From positions 1 through 10,946 of the forward strand of contig QFNC01000049.1 of assembly GCA_003240695.1 (NCBI GenBank): a DNA stretch of 10,946 nt, written 5' to 3'. The notes below the pieces were generated by a model that saw nothing but the letters and a program-made list of their open reading frames with translations, made no database searches and had not been told where the DNA came from. Of this stretch, positions 1-5,974 are shown piece after piece; the stretch's first letter is position 1, and every line of letters begins with the position of its first letter. The position numbers and the translations under genes are program-made. The stretch comes from Pseudoxanthomonas suwonensis. GTDB lineage: Bacteria > Pseudomonadota > Gammaproteobacteria > Xanthomonadales > Xanthomonadaceae.

Positions 1-108
1 CTCGGAGGCGGCCACCCAGTCGATCACCTCCGGCAGGGTCATCTCTCCGCTGGAGAGCTTGGAGTGGAAGCTGTAGGAGCTGAATCCGAAGCGGATCTGG
101 TCGGTCAC
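1..108 (-). CDS. Sugar phosphate isomerase/epimerase-like protein, N-terminal fragment
   Basis: The first 36 codons of a leftward gene are visible before the window edge cuts it. The protein begins VTDQIRFGFSSYSFHSKL and continues with a GEMTLPEVIDW segment, which resembles the first beta strand and helix of xylose isomerase-like TIM-barrel proteins annotated as sugar phosphate isomerases/epimerases. The GTG start at 108 overlaps the TGA of the ROK gene by 4 bp (GTGA), and a GGAAGGA ribosome binding site lies just upstream, so the two genes are probably cotranscribed and translationally coupled. Metal-binding and catalytic residues lie outside the window, so enzyme activity and substrate cannot be judged. 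Family assignment is by resemblance of a short N-terminus only; the pairing with a ROK regulator fits a role in sugar or polyol metabolism. Confidence 0.6.
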   Translation of the reverse strand, partial: MTDQIRFGFSSYSFHSKLSSGEMTLPEVIDWVAASE

Positions 109-1313
109 GGGGTTCCTTCCGGGTGGGCGTCTGCGGGGCGGGGATGATCGGGTGGTGCCGGGAAGCGGTGCCAGGGCGGGGGCACCTCCAGCACGCCGGT
201 GACCTGCACGGAGCCGTGCTCGAAGGCGAGGCCCAGCGCACCGACGAGAGCGCCGTCGGTGGTGAGGCGTGCGGTGCGGAAGACGGGCTTCCCGGGGCTG
301 GTGAGCAGGTGGTGCACGTGGTGGCGCAGTGGGTCCAGCAGCAGGTCGCCGGCGCGGGACAGACCGCCGCCGATCACCACCTGCTCAGTGTCCACGGTGA
401 GCAGCAGGGTGGCCAGGCGCGGTGCGATCTCGGCGCAGAACGCGTCGATCTCCGCCAGGGCCGCCTGGTCCCCGTCGGCCGCTCGAGCGAACAGCGGTGC
501 GGCGTCGTCCCCGGTGGACCAGTGCAACCGGCCACGCCGGGAGGTGCTGGTCCAGCGCATGCCGCGCTGCGTGCCCAGCTCACCGGCGAGCCGGTGGCGG
601 CCCTGCAGAATCCGGCCGCCCAGGATGAGGGCCACGGAGATGCGGTGACCGATCTGCACGAAGGCGATGTCGGCGGGGCGGGCGGAGAGGTGGTGCTCGG
701 CGTAGGCGGCGAGCTTGATGTCGTTCTCCACCGCCACCGGGCAACCCAGGCGTGAGGAAAGCTCGGAGGCGAGGTCCGTTCCCTCGAGGTCCTTCACCTC
801 GAGACTCTGGGCGAGCCGGCCATCCGCATCGAGGATGCCGGGCACGGCGATGCCGACGACGACCGGCTCGGGACTGCTGCCCTGCCCTGGGGGATCGTTC
901 GTCCCGGCAGCGTCGCCGGCGCTGCGTACAACCTGCGCGATCGCATCCAGGCGGGCGTCAGCACCGTTCCCGGCGTACTCGCGGCGCTCGGTGGCGAGGA
1001 GGTGGCCTGCAGCATCGGTGAGCAGGCAGCGCACGGAGCGGTCGCCGATATCCACCGCCGCCACCGTCGCGGCGCCGGGGTGGAAGGCGAAGCGTCGGGC
1101 AGGCCTGCCGGGGGAGGAAGCGGGCGCGGCGGGCACGATGCGCACGGGGCCGGTCTCCGTGAGGGAGGTGAGCACGGCGTCCACCGTGGGGCGCGACAGC
1201 CCGGTGTGCTCGGACACCTCGGCCACGGTGCGGGGCTGGGTCGCCTCGCGCAGGGCCAGCAGGCAGGCGCGCGCGTTGCCCTGCCGCACGGCGGCGCTGT
1301 CGGCGGTGACCAT
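105..1313 (-). CDS. ROK-family transcriptional regulator lacking the zinc motif
   Basis: This 402-residue protein has the ROK regulator layout: an N-terminal winged helix (about residues 28-58, with recognition-helix text GLSRPTVDAVL) followed by a ROK/actin-like ATPase fold. The phosphate-loop strand is AAVDIGDRSVRCLLTD (85-100), and the conserved sugar-site END is at 196-198 with D198 at the catalytic position. Strand text VVIGGGLS (312-319) is typical of the C-terminal nucleotide-binding half. Normally a GExGH segment is followed by a CxCGxxGCxE zinc site; here GELGTQRG (244-251) lacks the His and no cysteine occurs between C191 and C293, so the zinc site is gone. ROK regulators usually repress sugar-use genes and respond to a sugar. 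Whether this one still binds a sugar is open. It probably controls itself and the overlapping downstream isomerase gene through the dyad at 1338-1363. The ATG at 1313 is preceded by GAAGGG. Confidence 0.88.
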   Translation of the reverse strand: MVTADSAAVRQGNARACLLALREATQPRTVAEVSEHTGLSRPTVDAVLTSLTETGPVRIVPAAPASSPGRPARRFAFHPGAATVAAVDIGDRSVRCLLTDAAGHLLATERREYAGNGADARLDAIAQVVRSAGDAAGTNDPPGQGSSPEPVVVGIAVPGILDADGRLAQSLEVKDLEGTDLASELSSRLGCPVAVENDIKLAAYAEHHLSARPADIAFVQIGHRISVALILGGRILQGRHRLAGELGTQRGMRWTSTSRRGRLHWSTGDDAAPLFARAADGDQAALAEIDAFCAEIAPRLATLLLTVDTEQVVIGGGLSRAGDLLLDPLRHHVHHLLTSPGKPVFRTARLTTDGALVGALGLAFEHGSVQVTGVLEVPPPWHRFPAPPDHPRPADAHPEGTP

Positions 1314-1337
1314 GGATGCCCTTCGACGGGATTATGA

Positions 1338-1363
1338 AACCCGGTTGTTTAAATGGACGGGTT
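1338..1363. promoter_or_regulatory. Candidate operator dyad upstream of the ROK gene
   Basis: The 26-bp element reads AACCCG-N4-TTTAAA-N4-CGGGTT. The outer 6-bp arms (1338-1343 and 1358-1363) and the central palindrome TTTAAA (1348-1353) share exactly the same centre, between 1350 and 1351. It sits 25 bp upstream of the ROK start codon in a locally AT-rich island, immediately downstream of a possible -10 at 1365-1370, so it would cover the transcription start. That geometry suits autorepression by the ROK protein, which is an inference from position and symmetry. Confidence 0.5.
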
Positions 1364-1364
1364 C

Positions 1365-1393
1365 AGTGTTCGCCGCGGTGGCGGTGTTGTCAA
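1365..1393 (-). promoter_or_regulatory. Possible promoter of the ROK gene
   Basis: On the minus strand a perfect -35 TTGACA (1388-1393) is followed after 17 bp by AACACT (1365-1370), a weak -10 matching the consensus at 3 of 6 positions. An alternative -10, CATAAT (1331-1336), matches 5 of 6 positions but has no convincing -35 at normal spacing. Both place the start just upstream of the ATG at 1313 and next to or inside the dyad at 1338-1363. Confidence 0.4.
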
Positions 1394-1458
1394 GGGTTGC
1401 TGGGCGCGGAGCGGATGCTGGTGGAGGCGTCGCGTGCTCCAGGGCGACGAGACACAGT

Positions 1459-1498
1459 GACGGGCCCGCTCCCACCAGATGGTGGGAGCGGGCCCGTC
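1459..1498 (-). terminator. Strong hairpin terminator after the DapA-family gene
   Basis: Two perfectly complementary 18-bp arms (1459-1476 and 1481-1498) flank a 4-base loop. The hairpin begins 23 bp after the stop codon of the DapA-family gene and separates the leftward catabolic block from the ROK unit. The minus-strand sequence after the stem (ACTGTGTCTCG) is only mildly T-rich, as is common for actinobacterial terminators with very GC-rich stems. Confidence 0.8.
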
Positions 1499-1521
1499 GG
1501 GTCTCAGGCGGTGTGAGCTGT

Positions 1522-2412
1522 TCAGCCCCTCGCGGCGCGCACCGGCTCCAGCAGGCGGTCCAACTCCGCCTCCTTCTCTGCGGAGAAGGGGCGGTAGGGG
1601 GCGCGGGTAGCGCCGAGGTCCTGCCCCATCAGGCGGCAGGCAGTCTTGGTGCCCACCGCGTAGCCCTCGCGGTCGATGAAGTCCAGGGCGTTCCACATGC
1701 GGCCGTAGTCCTCGACGGCTTTGGCCACGTTGCCGGCCTGGACGTCCTCCCACAGCTGCACGCACTCGCGCGGCGCCCAGTTGGGGGCGCCCCAGATGGT
1801 GCCGATCGCGCCCATCGCGAAGGCCGGCAAGATGATCGTGTCCAGTCCCACCATCACACCGAGCTCTCCCTTGAGGTTGTAGATCAGGCTCATCGCCTGC
1901 TCCATGTTCCCCGAGGTGTCCTTGACGAAGCGGTACTTGTCCGAACGCTGCGCCAGGTCACGGTAGAACTCCAGGTCCAGGTCGATACCGGTCACGGCCG
2001 GCAGGTTGTAGGCGATCAGCGGCATGTCCACCGCATCGCCGATGGCGCCGTAGTACTCGATCACGTCGTCCCTGGTGGGGGTCTCGTAGAACGGGGCGAC
2101 GATAAGAGCGGAGTCGGCGCCGACCTCCTGCGCATGACGGGTCAGCTCGATGGCCTCGGGCGTTGTCAGAGCACCGGTCCCGGGGGCCACGGGGACCCGG
2201 CCCGCGACCTGGTCGACCACGATCTCGACCACGCGCTTGCGCTCGTCGACCGTCATGTTCACGAACTCGCCGGTGCTGCCGCAGGGCACGACCCCGTGCA
2301 CCCCGCCCTCGAGCACGAACTCCACGTGCTCGCGCAGGCGCTTCTCGTCGATCGCACCGTCGGCATCGAACGGTGTTGACAGGGCGACCAGCACCCCACC
2401 TATCTGCTTCAT
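1522..2412 (-). CDS. DapA-family enzyme, probable pyrroline-4-hydroxy-2-carboxylate deaminase
   Basis: The 296-residue protein has the usual DHDPS/N-acetylneuraminate lyase length and TIM-barrel features: substrate-binding GSTGEF (45-50), catalytic Tyr135 in IAYNLPAVTG, and Schiff-base Lys164 in RFVKDTSGN. DapA-family members include dihydrodipicolinate synthase, sialic acid lyase, KDG/KDPG-type lyases and the deaminase that converts pyrroline-4-hydroxy-2-carboxylate to alpha-ketoglutarate semialdehyde plus ammonia. The neighbouring proline-racemase homologue, three-part dehydrogenase and aldehyde dehydrogenase favour the last role; this is inference from context. The ATG at 2412 has AAGGAG 8 bp upstream. 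The gene follows the aldehyde dehydrogenase after 47 bp with no terminator between them and is the last gene before the hairpin at 1459-1498. A true lysine-biosynthetic DapA is less likely at this location. Confidence 0.85.
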   Translation of the reverse strand: MKQIGGVLVALSTPFDADGAIDEKRLREHVEFVLEGGVHGVVPCGSTGEFVNMTVDERKRVVEIVVDQVAGRVPVAPGTGALTTPEAIELTRHAQEVGADSALIVAPFYETPTRDDVIEYYGAIGDAVDMPLIAYNLPAVTGIDLDLEFYRDLAQRSDKYRFVKDTSGNMEQAMSLIYNLKGELGVMVGLDTIILPAFAMGAIGTIWGAPNWAPRECVQLWEDVQAGNVAKAVEDYGRMWNALDFIDREGYAVGTKTACRLMGQDLGATRAPYRPFSAEKEAELDRLLEPVRAARG

Positions 2413-2459
2413 CTCAGTTCTCCTTCATGGTCCGGGGACCGGGTAGTGGGGTGCCGCTG

Positions 2460-3935
2460 TCAGCGGAGCGTGATCCAAATGGTCTTGGTCTCGGTGTACT
2501 GCTCGAAGGCCTCCAGACCGTTGTCCCGGCCGCCGAAGCCGGACTCCTTGTACCCACCGAAGGGGGTGGTGATGTCACCCTCGGTGTAGCCGTTGACCGC
2601 GATGGTGCCTGCGCGGACGGCGCGGGCGATGCGCAGCGCATCGTCGATGTCGCGGGACCACACGGTGGCGGCCAGGCCGAAGGGAGTGTCGTTGGCGATG
2701 CGGATCGCGTCGTCGGTGTCGTCGAAGGGCAGTACCACCACGACCGGGCCGAAGAGCTCCTCACGGGCGATGGCCATGTCTTCGCGCACCTCGGTCACCA
2801 CTGTGGGCGGGTAGAACCAGCCACCGGTCTCCTCCAGCACGCGGGCGCCGCCGGTGCGCACCTGGGCGCCGTCGGCGACGGCCTCGTCGACGTAGCGCTC
2901 CACCCGGTCCACAGCGGACTCCTCCACCAGCGACCCGATAGTCGTGGCCGGGTCCTGGGGGTCTCCCACGACATACTTCTCTGTGGCGGTGACCAGGTGC
3001 TCCACGAACTCCTCGAGGATCGAGGAGTGCACCAGGATCCGAGAGCCGGCAGTGCAGTTCTGACCCATGTTGCCGAAGGCAGCTTCGGCCAAGTCCTCGG
3101 CCACTGTCTCCAGGCGGTCTGCATTGTCGGCGGTGACGATCTGGGGGGCCTTGCCGCCAAGCTCCAGCACGATCTTCTTCAGGTTCGACTCCGCCGAGTA
3201 GCGCAGGAACTCGCGGCCCACCTCGTTGGAGCCGGTGAAGCTGATGACGTCGACGTCCCCGTGCAGGCCCAGGGCCTTACCGGCGACGTGACCGTGACCG
3301 GGGACCACGTTGAGCACGCCGTCGGGGATGCCTGCCTCGGTTGCGAGCTCGGCGAAGCGGAGGGTGGTCAGGGAGGTGAGCTCCGGGGGCTTGACCACTA
3401 CTGAGTTGCCGGAGGCGAGGGCCGGGCCCAGCTTCCAGGCCAGCATGGCAAGCGGGAAGTTCCAGGGCAGCACTGCGCCCACCACGCCGATCGGCTCGTG
3501 CACGATCATGCCGATCGCACCATCACCGGCCGGGGTGGTCTTCCCGAACACCTTGTCCACCGCCTCCGCGTACCAGCGGATCGAACCGATGGTGTCGGGC
3601 AGGTCGAACTCGCGGCAGTCGGTGATGGGCTTGCCGGCATCGATCGACTCGGTCAGGGCCAGGTCCTCGAGATTCTCCTCCAGCAGCGCCACCAGGCGTA
3701 GCAGCACTTCGCGGCGCTCGGTGGGGTGGATGCGGCTCCACACCCCGGATTCGAAGGCCGCACGCGCCGAGGACACGGCCCGGTCGACGTCCTCCTCGGC
3801 GCAGGCGGCGATCTCGGCGATGGTCTGCCCGGTGGCGGGGTTGATCGAGGGGAGGGTCGACCCGCTCGCGGCGGGGACGAACTTCCCGTCGATGTAGGCC
3901 TGGGTGCGGACGGGCTCGGGGAGCGTGGGGGTCAC
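2460..3935 (-). CDS. NAD(P)-dependent aldehyde dehydrogenase, probable alpha-ketoglutarate semialdehyde dehydrogenase
   Basis: The 491-residue protein is a full-length class-3-fold aldehyde dehydrogenase. It has the oxyanion Asn159 in PWNFP, cofactor-contacting Lys182 in VVKPPE, the FTGS turn (233-236), general-base Glu258 in LELGGK and nucleophile Cys294 in GQNCTAGS. The proposed step is oxidation of alpha-ketoglutarate semialdehyde to alpha-ketoglutarate, the last reaction of hydroxyproline breakdown. Its DLPDTIGSIRWYAEAVDKV segment (111-129) looks more like PuuC/betaine-aldehyde-type enzymes than I would expect of the well-known semialdehyde dehydrogenases, so substrate is inferred from context. 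I chose the GTG at 3935 because GAAGGAAGGA lies 5 bp upstream and homologues begin here; the reading frame stays open far upstream without homology. The 145-bp gap before it holds its own candidate promoter and operator. Confidence 0.88.
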   Translation of the reverse strand: MTPTLPEPVRTQAYIDGKFVPAASGSTLPSINPATGQTIAEIAACAEEDVDRAVSSARAAFESGVWSRIHPTERREVLLRLVALLEENLEDLALTESIDAGKPITDCREFDLPDTIGSIRWYAEAVDKVFGKTTPAGDGAIGMIVHEPIGVVGAVLPWNFPLAMLAWKLGPALASGNSVVVKPPELTSLTTLRFAELATEAGIPDGVLNVVPGHGHVAGKALGLHGDVDVISFTGSNEVGREFLRYSAESNLKKIVLELGGKAPQIVTADNADRLETVAEDLAEAAFGNMGQNCTAGSRILVHSSILEEFVEHLVTATEKYVVGDPQDPATTIGSLVEESAVDRVERYVDEAVADGAQVRTGGARVLEETGGWFYPPTVVTEVREDMAIAREELFGPVVVVLPFDDTDDAIRIANDTPFGLAATVWSRDIDDALRIARAVRAGTIAVNGYTEGDITTPFGGYKESGFGGRDNGLEAFEQYTETKTIWITLR

Positions 3936-4019
3936 GATGGTCCTTCCTTCGTGGTGGACTCGGCGGCGGTTCGCGGTGGCTGAGAGCGTGGACGGCGATG
4001 TCGAGCTGCGGACATGACA

Positions 4020-4048
4020 ACCATATGACAGTGCAATTGCACAGGCAA
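4020..4048 (-). promoter_or_regulatory. Candidate internal promoter for the aldehyde dehydrogenase and DapA-family genes
   Basis: On the minus strand TTGCCT (4043-4048) and TATGGT (4020-4025) are separated by exactly 17 bp; each matches the sigma-70 consensus at 4 of 6 positions. Transcription would start near 4013, giving a leader of about 78 bases before the GTG at 3935. The spacer contains the palindrome at 4031-4042, so a bound protein would occlude polymerase. Confidence 0.55.
4031..4042. promoter_or_regulatory. Perfect 12-bp palindrome, candidate GntR operator
   Basis: GTGCAATTGCAC is a perfect inverted repeat lying inside the spacer of the promoter at 4020-4048. Extended to 14 bp (4031-4044, GTGCAATTGCACAG) it matches 10660-10673 at 12 of 14 positions. 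FCD-type GntR proteins bind short palindromes as dimers, and such a regulator is encoded between the two sites, making it the natural candidate ligand. Confidence 0.55.
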
Positions 4049-4080
4049 GGGCTGGAGGTCCTCGGGGTTGCCGGGGAGGC

Positions 4081-5652
4081 TCAGGTCCTCTCGTCGGCGC
4101 GGGGCAAGGGTTCGGCGACGACATCCCTCTCGGTGGGGCCCTTGCCTGCGCTGTCGTCGTCGGCCAGTGCCCCCAGGGTGAGCGGCAGCGCGAAGGGCCG
4201 ACGGGACACGGTGCGTGCCTCGGCCTCTCTCCTCTGTGGTGAGGGCTCCGAGCTGCAGGCGCTGTGAGCGGCGGGGGCCCCTGCGGCGGCGATGCAGGTC
4301 GCGGCGAAGCCGCAGATCCGGCCCTGGCAGAAGCCCATCCCGGCGCGGGTGCTGCCCTTGAGGGAACGGGCGTCGTCCAGCTCCAGGTCATCGCGGGCAG
4401 TGACGATCTCGCCCAGGGTGACCTCCTCGCACCTGCACACCACGGTCTCCGGGGAGGACCAGTCCAGCCAGTGCTCGGGGACGAGGTGAGCTCTGTGCAT
4501 GGCACGGGCGAAGGTGCGGTGGCGGCCCCTGGCCAGCGAGGGCCGGAGGTCTCGACGCAGGCTCCCGCCGCCAGCCCGGGCTGCCGTACGACCAGCGGCC
4601 GCGCGCCCGGCGATGGTGCCCTCGGCGACCGCCCCCGCAGCGCCGGTCACCCCGGTGATCTCCCCAGCCAGGAACAGACCGGGCACGGTGCTGCGCTGCT
4701 GTGCATCGACCACACCCACCAGGGAGCCGTCGACGTCGAGGCGAGTGTCCGCTCCCGTCTGCACCAGCAGCTCGGCCTGCGGGACGAAACCCCAGCCCAG
4801 GCCCACTGCATCGACCTCGTCCAGGTGTCGTGTGGACCCCGGCACGGGCCGTCCGGAACGGTCCACCTTCGTCACCTCCACCGCACTCACACGATCGGTC
4901 CCGTGGATCGCGGTGACGGCATGACGGGTCAGGTACGGCACCCGGTGCCGCGCCAGGAGCGCCGCGTACTGGGCCCCCTCGGCGCCCTTGGACGGCACGA
5001 GGGCTGCGGTGACCCCTCGAGGCACCCAGCCCGTCAGGTCAGAGGACTCGCAGATCGCGGCCACCTCGGCACCGGCCTGGATCACCGAGACGGCGGCCGC
5101 CAGCAGGAACGGTCCGGTCCCGGCCAGGACCACCCGTCGACCCGGCGACTGCTCCTGCACCTTGATGTAGGCCTGTACACCGCCTGCGGCCATGACCCCG
5201 GGCAGTGTCCACCCCGGCAGCGGGAGCTGTCGGTCGTAGGCACCGGGGCACAGCACCACGTTCTCTGCGATCACCGCATCGATCCGCTGGGGGTCGGGGC
5301 CCGCCTCGGGGATCGGGGCGATGCGCACTGCGAGGCGTCCGTCGACCATCGTGTCCAGGGCCCACACGTGGGTCTCGGCAAAGACAGTGAGCGCCCCGGA
5401 GGTCCCGGCATCCTGGATCTGCTGGTGCAGGGAGCGGAAGGTGGACCACCCATGGTGCCAGCGCGGCGCCGGAGAACCGGGGGCCTCATCCTTCGCCCCG
5501 TGCCGCCAGTACTGGCCGCCCAGGCGCGGGGAGGCATCGATCAGGACCACCCGGTCGGTGTGCTGCGTCGCCGCGGCAGCAGCCGCCATACCGGCGGGGC
5601 CGCCGCCGATGACGACGACGGCTGCCGTGCCCGGCACCTGTGTCTCAATCAT
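4081..5652 (-). CDS. HcnB-type FAD/[2Fe-2S] oxidoreductase subunit, probable D-hydroxyproline dehydrogenase subunit
   Basis: The 523-residue protein starts with an FAD-binding Rossmann motif (GGGPAG 16-21, acidic strand end at D39) followed by PRLGGQYWR. A second dinucleotide fold begins at RVVLAGTGPFLLA (173-185), and a late FAD segment VPGLFLAGEITGV lies at 323-335. The C-terminal region carries a BFD-like [2Fe-2S] site: C406-x-C408 and C442-x4-C447. After it comes RRPFALPLTLGALA (484-497), a tail often seen in HcnB/opine-oxidase-like subunits. With the small [2Fe-2S] protein and DadA-type protein encoded just upstream it makes the three-part dehydrogenase architecture known for HcnABC, opine oxidases and heteromeric D-hydroxyproline dehydrogenases. 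The ATG at 5652 overlaps the preceding gene by 8 bp (ATGATTGA), which implies tight coupling. The second Rossmann motif ends in Leu rather than Gly/Ala, so NAD(P) binding is doubtful. Confidence 0.85.
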   Translation of the reverse strand: MIETQVPGTAAVVVIGGGPAGMAAAAAATQHTDRVVLIDASPRLGGQYWRHGAKDEAPGSPAPRWHHGWSTFRSLHQQIQDAGTSGALTVFAETHVWALDTMVDGRLAVRIAPIPEAGPDPQRIDAVIAENVVLCPGAYDRQLPLPGWTLPGVMAAGGVQAYIKVQEQSPGRRVVLAGTGPFLLAAAVSVIQAGAEVAAICESSDLTGWVPRGVTAALVPSKGAEGAQYAALLARHRVPYLTRHAVTAIHGTDRVSAVEVTKVDRSGRPVPGSTRHLDEVDAVGLGWGFVPQAELLVQTGADTRLDVDGSLVGVVDAQQRSTVPGLFLAGEITGVTGAAGAVAEGTIAGRAAAGRTAARAGGGSLRRDLRPSLARGRHRTFARAMHRAHLVPEHWLDWSSPETVVCRCEEVTLGEIVTARDDLELDDARSLKGSTRAGMGFCQGRICGFAATCIAAAGAPAAHSACSSEPSPQRREAEARTVSRRPFALPLTLGALADDDSAGKGPTERDVVAEPLPRADERT

Positions 5653-5974
5653 CGCCGTCCCCCGGGGTCGGATCGGTCTCGATGTTCATACCGTCCCGGA
5701 CGGTGACCAGGCAGGTGCGCACCGTGGGTTTCCCGTCCACCGTGGCCAGGCAGTCAAAGCACACGCCGATCCCGCAGAAGAGGCCCCGGGACGTTCCCTC
5801 GCGCCGGGTGGTGCGCCACCCGGCCCGCTCGCCCTCGGCCATGAGCGCTGCGGCGACGGTGCGATGCGCGGACACCTCGAGCTCCCGGCCGTCCACGCGC
5901 AGGGTGACGGTTCCCTCGTGGCGCGTCCGGGCGATCGCGGGCATCGATGCGCGGTCCGAGGATGCAGAGTTCAT
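5645..5974 (-). CDS. Small [2Fe-2S] ferredoxin-like subunit of the dehydrogenase
   Basis: This 109-residue protein is one of the small (2Fe-2S)-binding subunits found with HcnB- and DadA-like proteins. Text VTLRVDGRELEVSAHRTVAA (23-42) forms the opening beta-grasp, and the cluster ligands are C67-x4-C72-x2-C75 followed by C88 after 12 residues, in the order expected for a plant-type ferredoxin fold of this subfamily. It would pass electrons between the two flavoprotein subunits or to an acceptor. The ATG at 5974 overlaps the TGA of the upstream FAD gene (ATGA), and its own stop lies inside the start region of the next gene, so subunit synthesis is probably stoichiometrically coupled. An internal Met11 is a less likely start. 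The assignment to hydroxyproline oxidation comes from the cluster, not from this protein. Confidence 0.87.
   Translation of the reverse strand: MNSASSDRASMPAIARTRHEGTVTLRVDGRELEVSAHRTVAAALMAEGERAGWRTTRREGTSRGLFCGIGVCFDCLATVDGKPTVRTCLVTVRDGMNIETDPTPGDGDD

Noticed and set aside
715..2379. Long plus-strand open frame of 554 codons antisense to the ROK and DapA-family genes
   Set aside because: It crosses the terminator hairpin and two confidently identified minus-strand genes, its translation is low-complexity Arg/Ala/Gly/His-rich, and it matches no family; long open shadow frames are expected at this GC content.
2163..3404. Plus-strand open frame of 413 codons antisense to the DapA-family and aldehyde dehydrogenase genes
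   Set aside because: Shadow of two well-supported genes, no family resemblance and no ribosome binding site of note.
3936..4505. N-terminal extension of the aldehyde dehydrogenase frame up to 4505
   Set aside because: The extension is Pro/Arg/Ser-rich, overlaps the end of the HcnB-type gene and the promoter region, and the GTG at 3935 has a good ribosome binding site and matches homologue starts.
4264..5706. Plus-strand open frame of 480 codons antisense to the HcnB-type gene
   Set aside because: The translation is Gly/Arg/His-rich with no recognisable domain, while the opposite strand encodes a clear FAD/[2Fe-2S] protein over the same bases.
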